A stretch of DNA of 64,000 nucleotides, taken from Amycolatopsis marina. GTDB taxonomy: Bacteria; Actinomycetota; Actinomycetes; Mycobacteriales; Pseudonocardiaceae. Made by a program: the position numbers and the translations under genes. Shown here piece after piece: positions 27,917 through 36,283 of the stretch (within the stretch, counting starts at the first letter, position 1; every line of letters begins with the position of its first letter). Location of the stretch: NCBI RefSeq assembly GCF_900111885.1, contig NZ_FOKG01000006.1:248001-312000 (forward strand). Reading direction: 5' to 3'. The notes below the pieces were generated by a model, which made no database searches, was not told the DNA's origin, and saw only the letters and a program-made list of their open reading frames with translations.

Positions 27917-28393
27917 ATGTTCGATGCGGTGGATGTCGAGATTGTGACCGCCTTGCAGAACGATGCTCGGCTGCCGAACAAGGAACTGGCAGCCCACGTC
28001 AACGTGGCCCCGTCGACCTGCCTGGTGCGGCACCGGGCGCTGCGCGATCGCGGGGTGATCACCGGTTACCGCGCCGAGGTGGACCTGAGTGCGCTGGGCA
28101 GGCCCCTTCAGGCGGTGATCGCGGTCCGGGTCCGGCCGCACACCAGGGCGATGGTGCTTCCGTTCATGGATTACGTGCTCGAGTTGCCGGAGACCATCTC
28201 GGTGTCGCACGTCGCCGGACCGGACGACTTCCTCGTGCACGTCGCGGTGAGCGACGCCGCACACCTGCAACGCCTCGTGCTGGACGCGTTCACCAGCAGA
28301 CCGGAGGTGGCCCAGCTGCACACGAACCTGATCTTCGAACACCGCAGGAAGGCGCAGGTCCCACCGACACCGGAGTTCACGGCGGGACGCTGA
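27917..28393 (+). CDS. Lrp/AsnC-family transcriptional regulator
   Basis: A 158-residue feast/famine regulator. The N-terminal HTH (VDVEIVTALQNDARLPNKEL ... VAPSTCLVRHRALRDRGVI) is followed by a RAM ligand-binding domain with ETISVSHVAGPDDFLVHVAV. It is divergent from the trans-sulfuration-type enzyme, the usual arrangement for an Lrp that answers to the amino acid handled by its neighbour. ATG at 27917. It converges on azlD with a 21-base gap. Confidence 0.93.
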   Translation: MFDAVDVEIVTALQNDARLPNKELAAHVNVAPSTCLVRHRALRDRGVITGYRAEVDLSALGRPLQAVIAVRVRPHTRAMVLPFMDYVLELPETISVSHVAGPDDFLVHVAVSDAAHLQRLVLDAFTSRPEVAQLHTNLIFEHRRKAQVPPTPEFTAGR

Positions 28394-28414
28394 GCGCATA
28401 CCTCGCCCCGCTGC

Positions 28415-28741
28415 TCAGGGGACGCCGAGCAGGCGCAGTCCGGCGGCCGTTCCCGCCGCGGCGATCACGACCAGGACGAAGGGTGCCTTGCGCCAGGCCA
28501 GCACGCCGCCGACGGCAACGCCGGCCGGGCGGGCGACACCGGCGAACTCCTGGCCCTCCAGCAGCGCCGAGGTGGCCACCAGTGCGGCCAGCAGGACCAC
28601 GGCGGAGACGGCCACCAGCCGCTGGGTCCGGTCCGAGATCTCGACCTTGGCGCGCAGCAACGGCCCGGCGACCCGGAACGCGAACGTGCCGACCGCGAGT
28701 ACCAGGGTCGAGGCCACCAGGACTACCGGATCGGTGATCAT
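28415..28741 (-). CDS. azlD: AzlD-type branched-chain amino acid exporter subunit
   Basis: A 108-residue protein with four predicted membrane segments, the small partner of AzlC. The AFRVAGPLLRAK loop after the first helix and a second half rich in Leu/Ala/Val match the family. AzlCD pairs export branched-chain amino acids, and in Bacillus give resistance to 4-azaleucine. ATG at 28741 overlaps the azlC stop as ATGA. Confidence 0.88.
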   Translation of the reverse strand: MITDPVVLVASTLVLAVGTFAFRVAGPLLRAKVEISDRTQRLVAVSAVVLLAALVATSALLEGQEFAGVARPAGVAVGGVLAWRKAPFVLVVIAAAGTAAGLRLLGVP

Positions 28742-29442
28742 GCCGAGGCCTCCTGCTTGGGTTCGGGGGAAACGCCGTCCCGGCCGAGCCCGGCCAGCAC
28801 CCCGGCGAGGGCGAGCAGCACCGGCAGGCCCGCGGGCAGGAACGGCGCCGTCGCCAGGGCGACAGCCACCCCGGCCAGCGCCGCCCGCCGGGAGGCCGGA
28901 TCGCGCAACGAGGGCAGGAGCAGCGCCAGCAGCACCGCGGGGAAGGCCGCGTCCAGACCGAACACCCCGGGATCGGCCACCGCGGCACCGCCGATGCCGC
29001 CGATCACGACCCCGACGTTCCAGCAGACGAACAACGCGGCGCCACAGACCCAGTAGGCCGCCCTGCGCCGGTCGGCCTCCTGCTGGGCGAGCGCGAACGC
29101 GACGGTCTCGTCGATCATCAGGTGGCTGCCGAGCATCCGCCGTGCCCAGCCGCGACCGAGGACGTCACCGATCGCGAACCCGAAGGGCACATGGCGGGCG
29201 TTGACCAGCAGGCCGGCCAGCACCGCCGCGACGGGATTGCCACCGGAGGCCACGATGCCGACGAACATGAACTGGGCGGCTCCCGCGAAGACCAGCAACG
29301 ACAGCAGCATCGGCAGCCACAGCGGGAATCCGGAGCTCACGGCGATGGCGCCGAACGAGATCCCGACGACTCCGTCGGCGAGACACACCAGGCCGATGTC
29401 GCGGGCCAGCTCGCGGTCTAAGGTTCTCCATAACGAACGCAT
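28738..29442 (-). CDS. azlC: AzlC-family amino acid permease
   Basis: A 234-residue membrane protein of the AzlC family with about six to seven helices. Family features are LADGVVGISFGAIAVSSGFP near the N-terminus, GAAQFMFVGIVASGGNPVAAV, and the LVNARHVPFGFAIG loop. It forms the export complex with AzlD. ATG at 29442. It is divergent from the XRE-cupin regulator over only 67 bases, so that protein is the likely regulator. Confidence 0.92.
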   Translation of the reverse strand: MRSLWRTLDRELARDIGLVCLADGVVGISFGAIAVSSGFPLWLPMLLSLLVFAGAAQFMFVGIVASGGNPVAAVLAGLLVNARHVPFGFAIGDVLGRGWARRMLGSHLMIDETVAFALAQQEADRRRAAYWVCGAALFVCWNVGVVIGGIGGAAVADPGVFGLDAAFPAVLLALLLPSLRDPASRRAALAGVAVALATAPFLPAGLPVLLALAGVLAGLGRDGVSPEPKQEASA

Positions 29443-29470
29443 CGACTTCTATACTGAACAATTCAAGCCG

Positions 29471-29488
29471 TGTTCGTCAAGGCGAACA
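29471..29488. promoter_or_regulatory. Candidate operator of the azlCD / XRE-cupin divergent promoter
   Basis: Perfect six-base inverted repeat TGTTCG-TCAAGG-CGAACA in the 67-base divergent gap. A second small symmetry (TGAA/TTCA near 29455-29465) lies just beside it. Its position would affect both promoters. Confidence 0.55.
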
Positions 29489-29509
29489 AAACGACTTCTG
29501 GAGCGAACG

Positions 29510-30076
29510 ATGACGGATTCGCCGCGAGGCGGCGCTCCGCTGGCGGTGATCGCGGAATCACTCCGCCGTGAGCGCAACCGGGCCCACCTCTCGCTGACCG
29601 AAGTGGCGCGCAGAGCTGGGATCGCGAAGTCCACGCTGTCCCAGCTGGAGTCCGCGACGGGCAACCCCAGCGTGGAAACCCTCTGGGCGCTCAGCGTGGC
29701 CCTGGACGTCCCGTTCGCCCGCCTGGTCGATCCGCCGCGCCCGCGGGTACAGGTGATCCGCAGGGGCGAGGGGCCGACCTTCGCGGCGGAGCGGTCGGAC
29801 TACATCGCGACACTGCTCGCGTCCTGCCCGCCGAACGCGCGACGAGACCTGTACCTGATCTCCGCCGAGCCCGGATCGCCCCGGGAGTCGGACCCGCACA
29901 TGCCGGGGGTCGTCGAGCACGTCGTGCTCAGCGCGGGCAGGGCCAGGGTGGGCGTCACCGAGGAGCCGGTGGAACTCGCCCCCGGTGACTACATCGCCTA
30001 CCCCGGAGACCTGCCGCACGTCTTCGACGCGCTCGAAGCCGGAACCGTGGCGGTCCTCGTGTCCGAACACGTCTGA
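29510..30076 (+). CDS. XRE-family regulator with C-terminal cupin domain
   Basis: A 188-residue regulator. The HTH_3 domain covers about residues 15-70 (LSLTEVARRAGIAKSTLSQL), then a cupin barrel from about 105 to the end, with EHVVLSAGRARVGV and LAPGDYIAYPGDLPHVF. The cupin probably senses a small metabolite. ATG at 29510 has GGAG 6 bases upstream. It is divergent from azlCD and is likely their repressor, released by an amino acid. Its stop codon lies inside the palindrome 30073-30104. Confidence 0.92.
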   Translation: MTDSPRGGAPLAVIAESLRRERNRAHLSLTEVARRAGIAKSTLSQLESATGNPSVETLWALSVALDVPFARLVDPPRPRVQVIRRGEGPTFAAERSDYIATLLASCPPNARRDLYLISAEPGSPRESDPHMPGVVEHVVLSAGRARVGVTEEPVELAPGDYIAYPGDLPHVFDALEAGTVAVLVSEHV

Positions 30077-30104
30077 CCGGAATTCGTCGACGAATTCCGG
30101 TCAG
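30073..30104. terminator. Perfect 32-base palindrome between convergent genes
   Basis: Perfectly symmetrical about GTCGAC: the left half is CTGACCGGAATTCGTC and the right half is its exact complement. It starts within the last codons of the XRE-cupin gene and ends 16 bases before the pdxS stop. It can form the same hairpin in RNA from either side, so it is probably a bidirectional terminator without a U-run. Confidence 0.7.
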
Positions 30105-30119
30105 GCAGTGCGCGCGGGA

Positions 30120-31034
30120 CTACCAGCCGCGCTCGGCGAGCCGGTGCGGCTCGGGAACGTCGTCGACGTTGATGCCGACCATGGCCTCGCCGAGGCCGCG
30201 GGAGACCTTGGCCAGCACGTCCGGGTCGTCGTGGAAGGTCGTGGCCTTCACGATCGCCTCGGCGCGCTGGGCCGGGTTGCCGGACTTGAAGATGCCGGAG
30301 CCGACGAACACACCCTCGGCGCCGAGCTGCATCATCATCGCCGCGTCGGCCGGGGTGGCGATGCCACCCGCCGTGAACAGCACGACCGGGAGCTTGCCCT
30401 TCGCGGCCACCTCCTTGACCAGCTCGTAGGGCGCCTGCAGCTCCTTGGCGGCCACGTAGAGCTCGTCCTCCGGCAGCGAGGACAGCCTGCGCAGCTCCGC
30501 GCGGATCTTGCGCATGTGCGTGGTGGCGTTGGAGACGTCGCCGGTGCCGGCCTCGCCCTTCGAGCGGATCATCGCCGCACCCTCGTTGATGCGCCGCAGC
30601 GCCTCGCCGAGGTTGGTCGCACCGCACACGAACGGCACGGTGAAAGCCCACTTGTCGATGTGGTTGGCGAAGTCGGCCGGGGTCAGCACCTCGGACTCGT
30701 CGACGTAGTCGACCCCGAGGGACTGCAGCACCTGGGCCTCGACGAAGTGCCCGATCCGCGCCTTGGCCATCACCGGGATGGAGACCGCGGAGATGATCCC
30801 GTCGATCAGATCGGGGTCGCTCATCCGGGCCACACCGCCCTGGGCGCGGATGTCGGCGGGCACCCGCTCGAGCGCCATCACGGCGACCGCGCCCGCGTCC
30901 TCGGCGATCTTCGCCTGCTCGGCGTCGACCACGTCCATGATCACGCCACCCTTGAGCATCTCGGCCATACCGCGCTTGACGCGTGCGGTGCCGGTCTCGG
31001 CCGGGGCGGAACTGGTGAACTGGGCGTCAGACAC
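30120..31034 (-). CDS. pdxS: Pyridoxal 5'-phosphate synthase lyase subunit PdxS
   Basis: A 304-residue (beta/alpha)8 enzyme that builds PLP from ribose 5-phosphate, glyceraldehyde 3-phosphate and PdxT-derived ammonia. It is full length and highly conserved: [48 protein letters not shown] (active-site lysines) and [23 protein letters not shown] at 31034 has AAAGG 7 bases upstream; the frame is open further upstream without homology. It has its own promoter, divided from pdxT by other genes. Confidence 0.97.
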   Translation of the reverse strand: MSDAQFTSSAPAETGTARVKRGMAEMLKGGVIMDVVDAEQAKIAEDAGAVAVMALERVPADIRAQGGVARMSDPDLIDGIISAVSIPVMAKARIGHFVEAQVLQSLGVDYVDESEVLTPADFANHIDKWAFTVPFVCGATNLGEALRRINEGAAMIRSKGEAGTGDVSNATTHMRKIRAELRRLSSLPEDELYVAAKELQAPYELVKEVAAKGKLPVVLFTAGGIATPADAAMMMQLGAEGVFVGSGIFKSGNPAQRAEAIVKATTFHDDPDVLAKVSRGLGEAMVGINVDDVPEPHRLAERGW

Positions 31035-31157
31035 TGCGGGACCTTTCAACGTGGGAAGCCGTTCGACGTGAACGGGTGCACCCACCAGCGTAGGCTCACG
31101 TGGACCGCTCATCCAGGCCAGTAAGCGGCAATCTCAGCAGTCCACTCAGGGTGCCAC

Positions 31158-32150
31158 TCACTCCTCCAACGCATCCGGCCCCACCAGCGCGTCGGCCACA
31201 GCGGTGCGCACGTAGAGCACGCTACGACCGGCTCGATGGCTGCTGACCAGGCCGGATGCGCGAAGTACGGCAAGGTGCTGGGACACCCCTCCCGGGGTGA
31301 GACCGGTACGTGCGGCGAGTTCGGTAGTGGACGCCGGCGCGTCCAGTCGAGTGAGCAGGATCGCTCTCCCCCGGCCGACGAGTGCGGCCAGCGCCCCCGG
31401 CACGCGAACCCCGCCCGTCTCCCACAGCGTCGCGATGCCCCTCGGGGGATACCGCAGCACGGGCTGCCAGTGCGGGTCGATCTTGGTGTAGACCTCGGGC
31501 CAGGCGAACACCGAGGGCACCAGCACCAGCCCCCGCCCGGCCAGGTCCCACGCCGCATCCACCCTGCGGTGTGCCACCCGGAGCACGCCGTCCCGCCAGT
31601 GCAGCACCGGAGTGAGGTCGCCCCACAGCCGGTCAGCGCCGGACTCAGCCAGCAGGCGCGCCCGGTGCAGCACGTCACCTTCACACAGGGCACGGATGCG
31701 CGGCCAGTGCGGCTCGATGGCCAATTCCCAGTAGTCCCGCGCCATTCGCGCGAGCCGGTCCAGGCCGCCCCGCGGATCGCGATACAACGACTCCACCGCC
31801 GCCGAACGGCGGGACGCGGGGACGAGCAGGTCCACCTCCGCACGGACATACTCCGGTTCGGCCCCGCGCAGGAGTTCGAGTTCCTCGGCCAGTTCGGCGA
31901 CCGGGGAGTGCGGGGTCGCCGCGAGAAACCCGGGGAGTCCACGGCCCGGTCCGCCGACGAGGTCGGCGAGCATCCCGATGTCGAGCCCGGTCTCCGCGAG
32001 CGCGGATCGGGTGTGCTTGACCCAGGGCAGGTGCAGGGCATGGTCGCCGGGTGCGGCGAGGACCCGGACGCTGGCCACCACCTCCCAGACCGGGGAGAGC
32101 GCGAAGCGGGTCAGCGCGACGTCCTGCGCGGAGAACCGCAGTTCGATCAT
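31158..32150 (-). CDS. Winged-helix (ArsR-type) regulator with N-terminal DUF5937-like domain
   Basis: A 330-residue regulator. The C-terminal ~80 residues form an ArsR-type winged helix (ASTTELAARTGLTPGGVSQHLAVLRASGLVSSHRAGRSVLYVRT, seen in pieces), and the long N-terminal domain (FSAQDVALTRFALSPVWEVV) is typical of actinobacterial regulators of this build. The effector is unknown, and no cysteine metal site is seen in the HTH part. ATG at 32150, four bases after GGGAGG; a GTG one codon upstream is also possible. It is divergent from the EF-G-like gene. Confidence 0.85.
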   Translation of the reverse strand: MIELRFSAQDVALTRFALSPVWEVVASVRVLAAPGDHALHLPWVKHTRSALAETGLDIGMLADLVGGPGRGLPGFLAATPHSPVAELAEELELLRGAEPEYVRAEVDLLVPASRRSAAVESLYRDPRGGLDRLARMARDYWELAIEPHWPRIRALCEGDVLHRARLLAESGADRLWGDLTPVLHWRDGVLRVAHRRVDAAWDLAGRGLVLVPSVFAWPEVYTKIDPHWQPVLRYPPRGIATLWETGGVRVPGALAALVGRGRAILLTRLDAPASTTELAARTGLTPGGVSQHLAVLRASGLVSSHRAGRSVLYVRTAVADALVGPDALEE

Positions 32151-32303
32151 CACACCTCCCCGCCACCTCGCCGTACCGGTCACCGCGAACCTAGACGCCG
32201 GCCGGATCCGTTGTCGCGCCGCCGGGTGGACGGCCTTGCCCGAGACCCGCATGAGGTGTGTGATCGAGGGCACAACACTCGACACGGTTCGAGGAGGCCC
32301 GCC

Positions 32304-34427
32304 ATGGCGGACAGACAACCGAGGAATGGCGACACCCCCGACGCGATCGCCGTCACCGAGCCGGCCAAGGTGCGCAACGTCGTGCTGGTCGGCCCTTCCG
32401 GGGCGGGGAAGACCACGCTGACCGAGGCTCTGCTCGCGGCTTCGGGAGCGGTGAGCAGGGTGGGCTCGGTGGTGGACGGGACGACCGTGTGCGACCACGA
32501 TCCCGCCGCTGTGCGCCAACAGCGTTCGGTGGGGCTCTCGGTAGCCCCGCTCGTACACGGCGACATCAAGATCAACCTCATCGACACCCCGGGGTACGCC
32601 GACTTCGTCGGGGAACTCCGCGCCGGTCTGCGGGCCGCCGACGCCGCACTGTTCGTGGTGAGCGCGGGTGAGGGCGTGGACGCCGCAACGGTCGCGCTGT
32701 GGCAGGAGTGCGCCTCGGTCGGGATGCCGCGCGCCGTCGTCGTGTCCCGGCTCGACCATCCGAGGGCGGACCCGGACGCGGAGGTCGCCGCCTGCCGGGC
32801 GGCGTTCGGCGCGGGCGTGCTCCCGCTGTACCTGCCCGCGGGCGGGGGCCGCACGGGGCTGATCGGGCTGATCACCCAGCGGTTCTTCGACTACTCCGCA
32901 GGGCACCCGCCGACGGTGCGCGAACCCGCACCGGAGGATCTGGACCGGCTCGGCACGGCCCGCGACGAGCTGATCGAGGGGATCATCGCCGAGAGCGAGG
33001 ACGAGACGCTGATGGAGCGCTACCTCGCGGGCGAGGACGTCGCGGAGAGCACGCTCATCGCCGATCTGGAGACGGCGGTGGCGCGCGGCTCGTTCCATCC
33101 GGTGATCCCGGTCTGCGCGGCGACCGGCATCGGGCTCGCCGAGGTGCTCGACGGGATCGCCAGGGCGTTTCCTTCGCCGCTGGAGCACACGCTGCCCGAG
33201 GTCACGTCCCCCGGCGGCGAGCCGCAGGGCACGCTGCGCGCCGACCCGGAAGGACCGCTCGCGGCCGAGGTGGTGCGCACGGCGGTCGACTCCTACGTCG
33301 GTCGCGTCTCGCTCGTCAGGGTGTTCTCCGGAACCCTGCGCCCGGAACGACCGGTACACGTGTCGGGGCACGGGCTGGCCGAACGCGGTCACGAGGACCA
33401 TGACGCGGACGAACGTGTGGCGCATCTGTACTCCCCGCTGGGCGCGACGCTGCGCGAGGTACCGCACTGCGTGGCGGGCGATCTGTGCGCACTGACCAAG
33501 ATCGGTTCGGCGGAGACGGGGGACACGGTGTCCACTCCGGACCGCCCGCTGCTGATGCGCCCGTGGCCGATGCCGGAGCCGCTGCTGCCCGTCGCCGTCG
33601 CGGCGAAAACCCGGAGCGACGAAGACGCCCTCGCCCGCAACCTGGCCCGGCTCGTCGCCGGGGACCCCACGCTGCGCCTGGAACGCAACGCCGAGACGAA
33701 CCAGCTCGTGCTGTGGTGCATGGGTGAGGCCCACGCCGACGTGGTGCTGTCCCGGTTGCGATCGGGCGGGGCCGACGTGGCGACCGAACCCGTCCGGACG
33801 AGCCTGCGCACGACGTTCGCCCGCAGCGCCCGCGGCCACGGCAGGCACGTCAAGCAGTCCGGCGGGCACGGCCAGTACGCGGTGTGCGACATCGAGGTCG
33901 AGCCGCTGCCGCGCGGAACGGGGATCGAGTTCGCCGACCGTGTGGTCGGCGGCGCGGTGCCGCACCAGTTCATCCCGAGCGTCGAGAAGGGGGTTCGGGC
34001 CCAGCTCGCGAAGGGGCTGGACGAGGACGGCCATCCGGTGATCGACGTCCGGGTGACCCTCCTGGACGGCAAGGCGCACAGCGTCGACTCCTCCGATGCC
34101 GCCTTCCAGACCGCGGCGGCACTCGCGCTCAAGGACGCGGCCTCGAACGGGGCGGTGCAGGTGCTGGAACCCGTGGACGAAGTGTCGGTGTGCCTTCCGG
34201 ACGAGTACCTCGGCACCGTGCTCGGTGACCTCTCCGCCCGCAGGGGCAGGGTGCTCGGCACCGAGGCCGACGACGGCGGCAAGTCCGTCGTGCGCGCCGA
34301 GGTGCCCAGTACGGAACTGCTGCGCTATGCCATCGACCTGCGGTCGCTGACGTCGGGGACGGCGACGTTCACCCGACGCCACGCGCGCTACGACCCCGCC
34401 CCCCACGGGGCACACACCACGACGTGA
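32304..34427 (+). CDS. fusA2: EF-G-like GTPase (EF-G2/FusA2 type)
   Basis: A 707-residue translation-factor-like GTPase with all five EF-G domains. The P-loop GPSGAGKTT (30-38) is intact. Several catalytic landmarks differ from true EF-G: the switch I RGITI stretch reads RSVGLSV, the switch II DTPGH histidine is Tyr (DTPGYADF), and the base-specificity NKxD is SRLDH. The homologous mycobacterial EF-G2 is known to bind GTP but lack ribosome-dependent GTPase activity, so this is probably not the main elongation factor. ATG at 32304 has GAGGAGG 6 bases upstream. It converges on the LemA-like gene across a cluster of palindromes. Confidence 0.92.
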   Translation: MADRQPRNGDTPDAIAVTEPAKVRNVVLVGPSGAGKTTLTEALLAASGAVSRVGSVVDGTTVCDHDPAAVRQQRSVGLSVAPLVHGDIKINLIDTPGYADFVGELRAGLRAADAALFVVSAGEGVDAATVALWQECASVGMPRAVVVSRLDHPRADPDAEVAACRAAFGAGVLPLYLPAGGGRTGLIGLITQRFFDYSAGHPPTVREPAPEDLDRLGTARDELIEGIIAESEDETLMERYLAGEDVAESTLIADLETAVARGSFHPVIPVCAATGIGLAEVLDGIARAFPSPLEHTLPEVTSPGGEPQGTLRADPEGPLAAEVVRTAVDSYVGRVSLVRVFSGTLRPERPVHVSGHGLAERGHEDHDADERVAHLYSPLGATLREVPHCVAGDLCALTKIGSAETGDTVSTPDRPLLMRPWPMPEPLLPVAVAAKTRSDEDALARNLARLVAGDPTLRLERNAETNQLVLWCMGEAHADVVLSRLRSGGADVATEPVRTSLRTTFARSARGHGRHVKQSGGHGQYAVCDIEVEPLPRGTGIEFADRVVGGAVPHQFIPSVEKGVRAQLAKGLDEDGHPVIDVRVTLLDGKAHSVDSSDAAFQTAAALALKDAASNGAVQVLEPVDEVSVCLPDEYLGTVLGDLSARRGRVLGTEADDGGKSVVRAEVPSTELLRYAIDLRSLTSGTATFTRRHARYDPAPHGAHTTT

Positions 34428-34430
34428 GCC

Positions 34431-34527
34431 CGCACTTTCCCGGGAATGTGCGGTAGTTGCGCACGCACATATCGCACTTTCCCGGGAAAGTGCGATATCC
34501 GGGCTCGCACTTTCCCGGGAAAGTGCG
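34431..34527. repeat. Cluster of three palindromes between convergent genes
   Basis: Three copies of a 22-base palindrome with core ACTTTCCCGGGAAAGT flanked by GC/CG arms, at 34431-34452 (one mismatch), 34473-34494 (perfect, and extended to a 30-base palindrome at 34469-34498) and 34506-34527 (perfect). They fill the gap between the EF-G-like gene and the LemA-like gene, which point at each other. Near copies occur at 24361 and 24435. They probably end transcription from both sides, or are a REP-like element family. Confidence 0.85.
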
Positions 34528-34539
34528 GTTCCGGCGGGT

Positions 34540-35055
34540 TCAGCCGGGGGGTTCGGGACCGTCGAACTCGGGTTCGGCGATCTCGAAGTACTCCGGCTGC
34601 GGGGCGGTGCCCGCCAGTTTGAAATAGCGCACCTTACGCCTGCGGCGCAGCGCGAGGGTGTCGCGGATGGCATCGTTGTGCACCCGCCGCGCGATGACCA
34701 CGCGCTGCTCGGCGTCGACCAACTCGTCCGCCAGCGGCGCGGGCAGCGGTCGTCGATCCACAGTGGACAACAGCGCCGTCAGCCGGTTCTCCGCCACCTC
34801 GCGTTCCGGGCGAGGTGCTGACTCGGCGCTGCCCGCCGCGGCGCGCAACTGGTCCGCCTCCGGTCCGGTCAGCGCCGCGGCGGCGACCGCGCGGGCCACG
34901 ACCGCCCTGCGCGCCAGCGCGGCGTCCAGTGCGGCCCAGGCCGCGTCCGTGCGCACGTGCAACCGGTCGAGACGATTGGCGGTGGCGACCAGCCACAACC
35001 CGCCGAGCACCACCAGCGCCCCCGCCAGGGCGACGATCAGCAGGACAGTGCTCAT
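34540..35055 (-). CDS. Membrane-anchored LemA-like protein of the PIM cluster
   Basis: A 171-residue protein with one N-terminal membrane helix (residues 3-23) and a helical soluble part beginning NRLDRLHVRTDAAWAALDAAL, which recalls LemA. Its C-terminus is acidic and ends FDGPEPPG. The gene in this place in mycobacteria (Rv2609c) carries, as I remember it, a further Nudix domain; none is present here. ATG at 35055 overlaps the pimA stop as ATGA, so it is translated with the PIM genes. The role is unknown. Confidence 0.7.
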   Translation of the reverse strand: MSTVLLIVALAGALVVLGGLWLVATANRLDRLHVRTDAAWAALDAALARRAVVARAVAAAALTGPEADQLRAAAGSAESAPRPEREVAENRLTALLSTVDRRPLPAPLADELVDAEQRVVIARRVHNDAIRDTLALRRRRKVRYFKLAGTAPQPEYFEIAEPEFDGPEPPG

Positions 35056-36281
35056 CGCCTGGTCACCGGGTGTTCGGCGGGCAACGCGACGACCCGCCGG
35101 GGATCGGCCGCGATCGCCGTCTCGTAGACGCGCAGCACCTGCACCACCACGCCACCCCAGTCGAACATCGCCACGCGCTCCCGGCCAGCAGCCGACAGTT
35201 CCGCACGCCGGTCGGCATCGTCGAGCACCATGCCGAGCCGGTCCGCCAGGCCGCCGGCGTCCCCGGCCGGGAACAACACTCCCACCCTGCCGTCGTCCAG
35301 GACCCTGCGGAAGGAGTCGAGATCGCTGGCCACCACCGGCGCCCCCGCCGCCATGGCCTCGGTCAGAATCATGCCGAAACTCTCACCGCCGGTGTTGGGC
35401 GCGCAGTACACGTCCACACTGCGCAACGCCCGGGCCTTGGTCTCGTCGTCAACCTGCCCGAGGAGGTCGATGCGGTCTGCCAGTTCCGGCCCTGCCTGCC
35501 GCAGCAGGGAATCGGTCACTCCCCCGCCGACCACCAGCAGCCGCAGATCCGGGCGCGTGGCCGTCAGCTCGCGCATCGCCTCGAGCAGGACCGGCATTCC
35601 CTTGCGCGGCTCGGTGAACCGGCCGATGAACCCGACAGTCCCACCGGCGCGGGGATATCCGTCGAGCGGCTCGGCCCGGGCGAAGAACTCCGAGTTCACG
35701 CCGTTCGGGATCTCCACCGCGTCACCGCCGAGATGCTCCACCTGGACCCGTCGCGCGAGGACGGACACCGCGATCCTGGCCGTCACCTTCTCCAGCAACG
35801 GCCGCAGCACCGGCTGGAACGCCGACAGCGTGCGCGACCGCGGCGTCGAGGTGTGGAAGGTCGCCACGATCGGGCCGTCGGCGATCTTCAGCGCGAGCAG
35901 CGACAGGCTCGGCGCCGCGGGCTCGTGCAGGTGCAGAACGTCGAAGGCGTTGTCCCTGAGCCAGCGCCGGACCCGCGCGTACGAGACGGGACCGAACTGC
36001 AGCCGAGCGACCGAGCCGTTGTAGGGGATGCCGAGCGCGCGGCCCGCCGGATGCACGAACTCGGGCAACCCCGACTCGTCATCGGCGGGAGCCAGCACGG
36101 AGACCACGTGTCCCCTGGCCAACAGCGCCTTGGCCAGGTCGACCACGTGCCCCTGCACACCGCCGGGGACGTCGAAGGAGTACGGGCAGACGATACCGAT
36201 GCGCAGGGATCGTTCCGTCCGTTCCGCACGCGCTGGCGCATCCGAGACAGACGCGGAAACCGGCAGTTCCTCGTTCGGCAC
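35052..36281 (-). CDS. pimA: Phosphatidyl-myo-inositol mannosyltransferase PimA
   Basis: A 409-residue GT4 glycosyltransferase that transfers mannose from GDP-mannose to phosphatidylinositol, the first step of PIM/lipomannan synthesis. The N-terminal acceptor domain has IGIVCPYSFDVPGGVQGHV and DVLHLHEPAAPSLS. The donor domain has GFIGRFTEPRKGM and the NTGGESFGMILTEAMA motif with the EX7E glutamates. GTG at 36281 lies two bases after the acyltransferase stop with GAGG overlapping that stop. This gives about 24 residues more than mycobacterial PimA. It is in the pgsA-patA-pimA operon. Confidence 0.95.
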   Translation of the reverse strand: MPNEELPVSASVSDAPARAERTERSLRIGIVCPYSFDVPGGVQGHVVDLAKALLARGHVVSVLAPADDESGLPEFVHPAGRALGIPYNGSVARLQFGPVSYARVRRWLRDNAFDVLHLHEPAAPSLSLLALKIADGPIVATFHTSTPRSRTLSAFQPVLRPLLEKVTARIAVSVLARRVQVEHLGGDAVEIPNGVNSEFFARAEPLDGYPRAGGTVGFIGRFTEPRKGMPVLLEAMRELTATRPDLRLLVVGGGVTDSLLRQAGPELADRIDLLGQVDDETKARALRSVDVYCAPNTGGESFGMILTEAMAAGAPVVASDLDSFRRVLDDGRVGVLFPAGDAGGLADRLGMVLDDADRRAELSAAGRERVAMFDWGGVVVQVLRVYETAIAADPRRVVALPAEHPVTRR

Positions 36282-36283
36282 CG

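Noticed and set aside
34431..34527. The three palindromes as a CRISPR array
   Set aside because: Units are self-complementary, spacing is irregular (20 and 11 bases) and there are no cas genes.
31158..34673. Very long minus-strand frame (1171 codons) spanning the EF-G-like gene
   Set aside because: Its upstream two thirds are antisense to the well-conserved EF-G-like gene; only the last 330 codons are a real protein (ArsR-type regulator).
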